DNA from: Clostridia bacterium
GTDB taxonomy: Bacteria; Bacillota; Clostridia; Oscillospirales; Acutalibacteraceae
Length of the DNA stretch: 7,527 nt
Direction of reading: 5' to 3'
Assembly: GCA_017559885.1 (NCBI GenBank)
Contig: JAFYQN010000167.1
Location: 1 to 7,527, forward strand
Shown piece after piece: positions 6,201-7,527 of the stretch. The position numbers and the translations under genes were made by a program. The notes beneath the pieces were generated by a model. That model had not been told where the DNA came from. It did not search any database and was given only the letters and a program-made list of their open reading frames with translations. The first letter of the stretch is position 1. Each line of letters starts with the position of its first letter.

Positions 6201-6229
6201 TGTACTTTTTAAGATATTACGTATACAAT
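6201..6229 (+). promoter_or_regulatory. Possible promoter for the XRE/zinc-ribbon gene
   Basis: TACAAT (6224-6229) matches a -10 box in five of six bases; the sequence 17 bases upstream, TGTACT (6201-6206), is a poor -35. It could depend on an activator, or the gene could be read from the kinase promoter, since no terminator lies in the 99-base gap. Confidence 0.3.
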
Positions 6230-6236
6230 GCAATTG

Positions 6237-6244
6237 AAAGGAGG
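6237..6244 (+). promoter_or_regulatory. Strong ribosome binding site deciding the XRE/zinc-ribbon start
   Basis: AAAGGAGG, 6 bases before ATG 6251. The frame stays open upstream to an ATG at 6200, but that start has no binding site and would add 17 residues ahead of a normal XRE N-terminus; ATG 6251 is preferred. Confidence 0.88.
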
Positions 6245-6250
6245 CGCCTT

Positions 6251-6865
6251 ATGGACCAAATAAAAATTGGAAAATTTATAGCTGAGCGCAGAAAACATAA
6301 AAATTTAACACAACTGCAATTGTCTGAAAAAATTGGTATCACCGATAAGGCGATATCCAAGTGGGAGCGAGGCATTGCTATGCCCGACACGTCAATTATG
6401 TTGCAGCTTTGCGCTATTTTAGAAATTAGCGTAAATGAATTGTTAAGAGGGGAGAAAATAGAAATGGAAAACAACAATCAACAAAACGAACAACTTTTAC
6501 TTGAGCTTGCAAAAGAAATAGAACGCAAAAACAAAACGATATGGACATCTATGTGGGCGATAATGATTGTAAGCATAATTGGTTTGCTTGCGAGTATATC
6601 TGCCGCTGCATTTTTAATACCCGAAGGCGTATGGCAACTTGTCGCAATACTTGGAGCAACAGTTGTATTTTTAATTCCTTGTTTCTATGCGCTAAAACTT
6701 GAGGTAAGCGTAGGCGCTTACAAATGTAAAAATTGCGGTTACGAAATCGTGCCAACTTATAAGGAAGCATTAAATGCAATGCATATGGGTACAACCCGTT
6801 ATCTAAAATGCCCCAACTGTAACAAACGTACTTGGTGCAAAAAGGTTATAAAAAAGCGATTGTGA
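6251..6865 (+). CDS. XRE-family regulator with membrane segments and C-terminal zinc ribbon
   Basis: A 204-residue, three-part protein. Residues 5-67 are a Cro/C1-type helix-turn-helix (LTQLQLSEKIGITDKAIS, then KWERGIAMPD at 37-46 and ISVNELLRGE at 59-68). Residues 72-95 are polar and probably coiled. Two membrane segments follow (about 99-122 and 128-148). The end is a zinc ribbon: Cys159-x2-Cys162 and Cys187-x2-Cys190, with the conserved-looking GTTRYLKCPNC (180-190) and His178. This HTH, two-helix, ribbon layout is one I recall from Firmicutes proteins of unknown role. A membrane-tethered regulator is implied; the ribbon probably lies in the cytoplasm, since both ends flank a two-helix hairpin. 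Its TGA stop overlaps the next gene's GTG start by 4 bases, so the two are coupled. Confidence 0.87.
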   Translation: MDQIKIGKFIAERRKHKNLTQLQLSEKIGITDKAISKWERGIAMPDTSIMLQLCAILEISVNELLRGEKIEMENNNQQNEQLLLELAKEIERKNKTIWTSMWAIMIVSIIGLLASISAAAFLIPEGVWQLVAILGATVVFLIPCFYALKLEVSVGAYKCKNCGYEIVPTYKEALNAMHMGTTRYLKCPNCNKRTWCKKVIKKRL

Positions 6866-7323
6866 AAAAATCATTATTTTTTAAAAATGCAAAACTGCTT
6901 AATAAAAAGTTTGATATCGTACCGCTAATGTATGGCTCGTTGGGTCTTGAATATATAACAGGCGAAGATTTAAATGCCGACGATATTGATATATTAATTC
7001 CCCAACAGTTTTTAAACGAGCATTGGAATGAGTTTAAAAACGTGTTAGAAGGGGAAGGGTACACGCTTTATGACGAACACGAGCACACCTTTAAAAATGA
7101 CGACGTTAGTTATTCTTACGCATCTATTGAAGAATTAGAAATCTTTGGCGATATTAAAATTTCCGATATAAATGAGCATCACGACAGCGATACCACGTTT
7201 AAAATACTAACTTTAGAGCAGTATTTAAAGGTTTACTCTACGTCAATAAAAGACGGATACAGAATAAACATTCGTCAAAAGAAAGACCAAGAAAAGATAG
7301 AGATTATAAAAAGGTATTTATAA
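6862..7323 (+). CDS. Small protein with nucleotidyltransferase-like pattern, coupled to the XRE/zinc-ribbon gene
   Basis: A 153-residue soluble protein if it starts at GTG 6862, which overlaps the upstream TGA as GTGA. TTG 6832 or GTG 6835 would add 9-10 residues, but KKSLFFKNAKLLN is a natural beginning; there is only a weak ribosome binding site, so coupling to the upstream gene is likely. A strand ending in MYGSLGLE (23-30), then NADDIDILIP (38-47), resembles the hG[GS]...DhD pattern of Pol-beta-type nucleotidyltransferases, with Gly25-Ser26 and Asp41/Asp43. A third acidic strand, FGDIKISD (95-102), and the end (LTLEQYLKVY, then KKD at 140-142) also match minimal nucleotidyltransferases. 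The gap between GS and the first Asp is slightly longer than usual. I recall similar proteins being given unrelated names in databases. Activity and target are unknown. Confidence 0.75.
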   Translation: MKKSLFFKNAKLLNKKFDIVPLMYGSLGLEYITGEDLNADDIDILIPQQFLNEHWNEFKNVLEGEGYTLYDEHEHTFKNDDVSYSYASIEELEIFGDIKISDINEHHDSDTTFKILTLEQYLKVYSTSIKDGYRINIRQKKDQEKIEIIKRYL

Positions 7324-7374
7324 AAACAACTCCCCAAAGCGATAAAATTCATCGCCTTGGGGAGTTGTTTGTTT
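7324..7374. terminator. Long hairpin, probable bidirectional terminator
   Basis: Arms 7324-7343 and 7351-7370 pair over 20 positions with a single A-C mismatch, around a 7-base loop. On the + strand the right arm ends in GTTTGTTT; on the - strand the hairpin is followed by a T run from the A run at 7322-7326. It sits directly after the last + strand stop codon, and suits a junction between converging genes. Confidence 0.88.
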
Positions 7375-7429
7375 GGTGCATTTTAACTTGGAACAGGGGA
7401 GTTGTCAAGCAGTAAAACTTATTATAAAA

Positions 7430-7527
7430 TCAATTCAAAATTGAACTATCAAAGTCATTCTTTAATATTTGTTTTGCTTTTGTTTTTGTTTGCTCGTCAA
7501 CACGAGTTGATTGACGAATCTTTATTA
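7430..7527 (-). CDS. Possible C-terminal end of an unrecognised minus-strand gene (partial)
   Basis: On the minus strand one frame is open from the window edge to a TGA whose complement is 7430-7432. It encodes about 32 residues that are hydrophilic and protein-like, including RQSTRVDEQTKTKAKQIL. The other two minus frames are stopped quickly. The preceding bidirectional terminator (7324-7374) also suggests a gene arriving from the right. The RVDE..K..A..IL pattern faintly recalls the start of RelB/DinJ-type antitoxins, but here it is at the end of a frame, so that would mean a degraded remnant; I do not claim it. Very short, so chance is a real alternative. Confidence 0.3.
   Translation of the reverse strand, partial: IKIRQSTRVDEQTKTKAKQILKNDFDSSILN

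Noticed and set aside
6012..6233. Minus-strand open frame opposite the kinase end and the following gap
   Set aside because: It mostly mirrors a well-supported plus-strand gene, has no ribosome binding site, and its residue make-up is not protein-like. The same holds for the other minus-strand frames across the window.
7359..7405. GGGGAGTTGT repeated at 7359-7368 and 7396-7405
   Set aside because: Ten bases only, and the first copy is part of the terminator stem. No further copy or flanking structure marks it as a mobile element end.
7402..7430. Plus-strand promoter-like boxes TTGTCA-N17-TAAAAT
   Set aside because: Spacing and boxes are good, but no plus-strand gene with a ribosome binding site follows within the window, and the likely gene there is on the other strand. 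It stays unsupported without sequence to the right.
7430..7445. Short inverted repeats around TTCAAAATTGAA
   Set aside because: AT-rich palindromes of this length are expected by chance in such DNA, and no gene start lies next to them.
7441..7527. Open plus-strand frame from TTG 7441 to the window edge, with a hydrophobic product
   Set aside because: No ribosome binding site, a rare start codon, and the hydrophobic run of Leu, Phe and Val is what the complement of an A-rich coding strand gives. The minus-strand frame over the same bases is more protein-like.
1..7527. Search for tRNA, rRNA, CRISPR repeats, insertion-sequence ends, integrases and phage genes
   Set aside because: No cloverleaf-like segments, regular repeat-spacer pattern, transposase or integrase motifs were seen. 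Intergenic gaps within the window are all shorter than about 210 bases.

Overview
The window looks like a piece of a low-GC Gram-positive chromosome, most likely an uncultured gut member of the Clostridia. The DNA is AT-rich, ribosome binding sites are strong AGGAGG types, promoters are of the TTGAAA-N17-TATAAT (sigma-A) kind, and terminators are simple hairpins followed by T runs. The gene families (DUF6512-like membrane protein, membrane-tethered XRE regulators, PAP2 protein with a PSSTT motif, conjugated bile acid hydrolase) are typical of that group. The bile salt hydrolase points to an animal intestine. All recognisable genes lie on the + strand and the standard bacterial code fits. No RNA genes, insertion sequences, CRISPR arrays or phage genes were seen.

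Layout: (1) 1-204, the C-terminal end of a gene, probably a Gfo/Idh/MocA oxidoreductase, with its terminator. (2) 252-813, a single small membrane protein (DUF6512-like) with its terminator. (3) 904-2360, a two-gene ABC-2 type exporter, ATPase and permease, joined by an ATGA overlap. (4) 2382-3741, a clear promoter, then an isoprenylcysteine carboxyl methyltransferase-family membrane protein and a membrane-anchored XRE regulator. (5) 3825-4513, a PAP2-family membrane protein whose terminator hairpin includes its own stop codon. (6) 4578-5558, a bile salt hydrolase-type Ntn hydrolase starting GTG-TGC. (7) 5598-6151, a small P-loop kinase-like protein behind its own strong promoter. (8) 6251-7323, a second membrane-anchored XRE regulator carrying a zinc ribbon, overlapping by 4 nt a small protein with a nucleotidyltransferase-like pattern. 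(9) 7324-7527, a long hairpin able to terminate in both directions, then the possible end of an unrecognised minus-strand gene.

The region reads as a string of short, mostly independent transcription units around the cell envelope, export and host contact. The most interesting points are a near-identical 24-bp element shared by the upstream regions of the ABC exporter and the bile salt hydrolase (possible co-regulation), and two different membrane-tethered XRE regulators, each paired with a small partner gene. The XRE/zinc-ribbon plus nucleotidyltransferase-like pair has a toxin-antitoxin-like or signalling-pair layout, but its function is not shown by the sequence. Most of the window is otherwise ordinary accessory chromosome.
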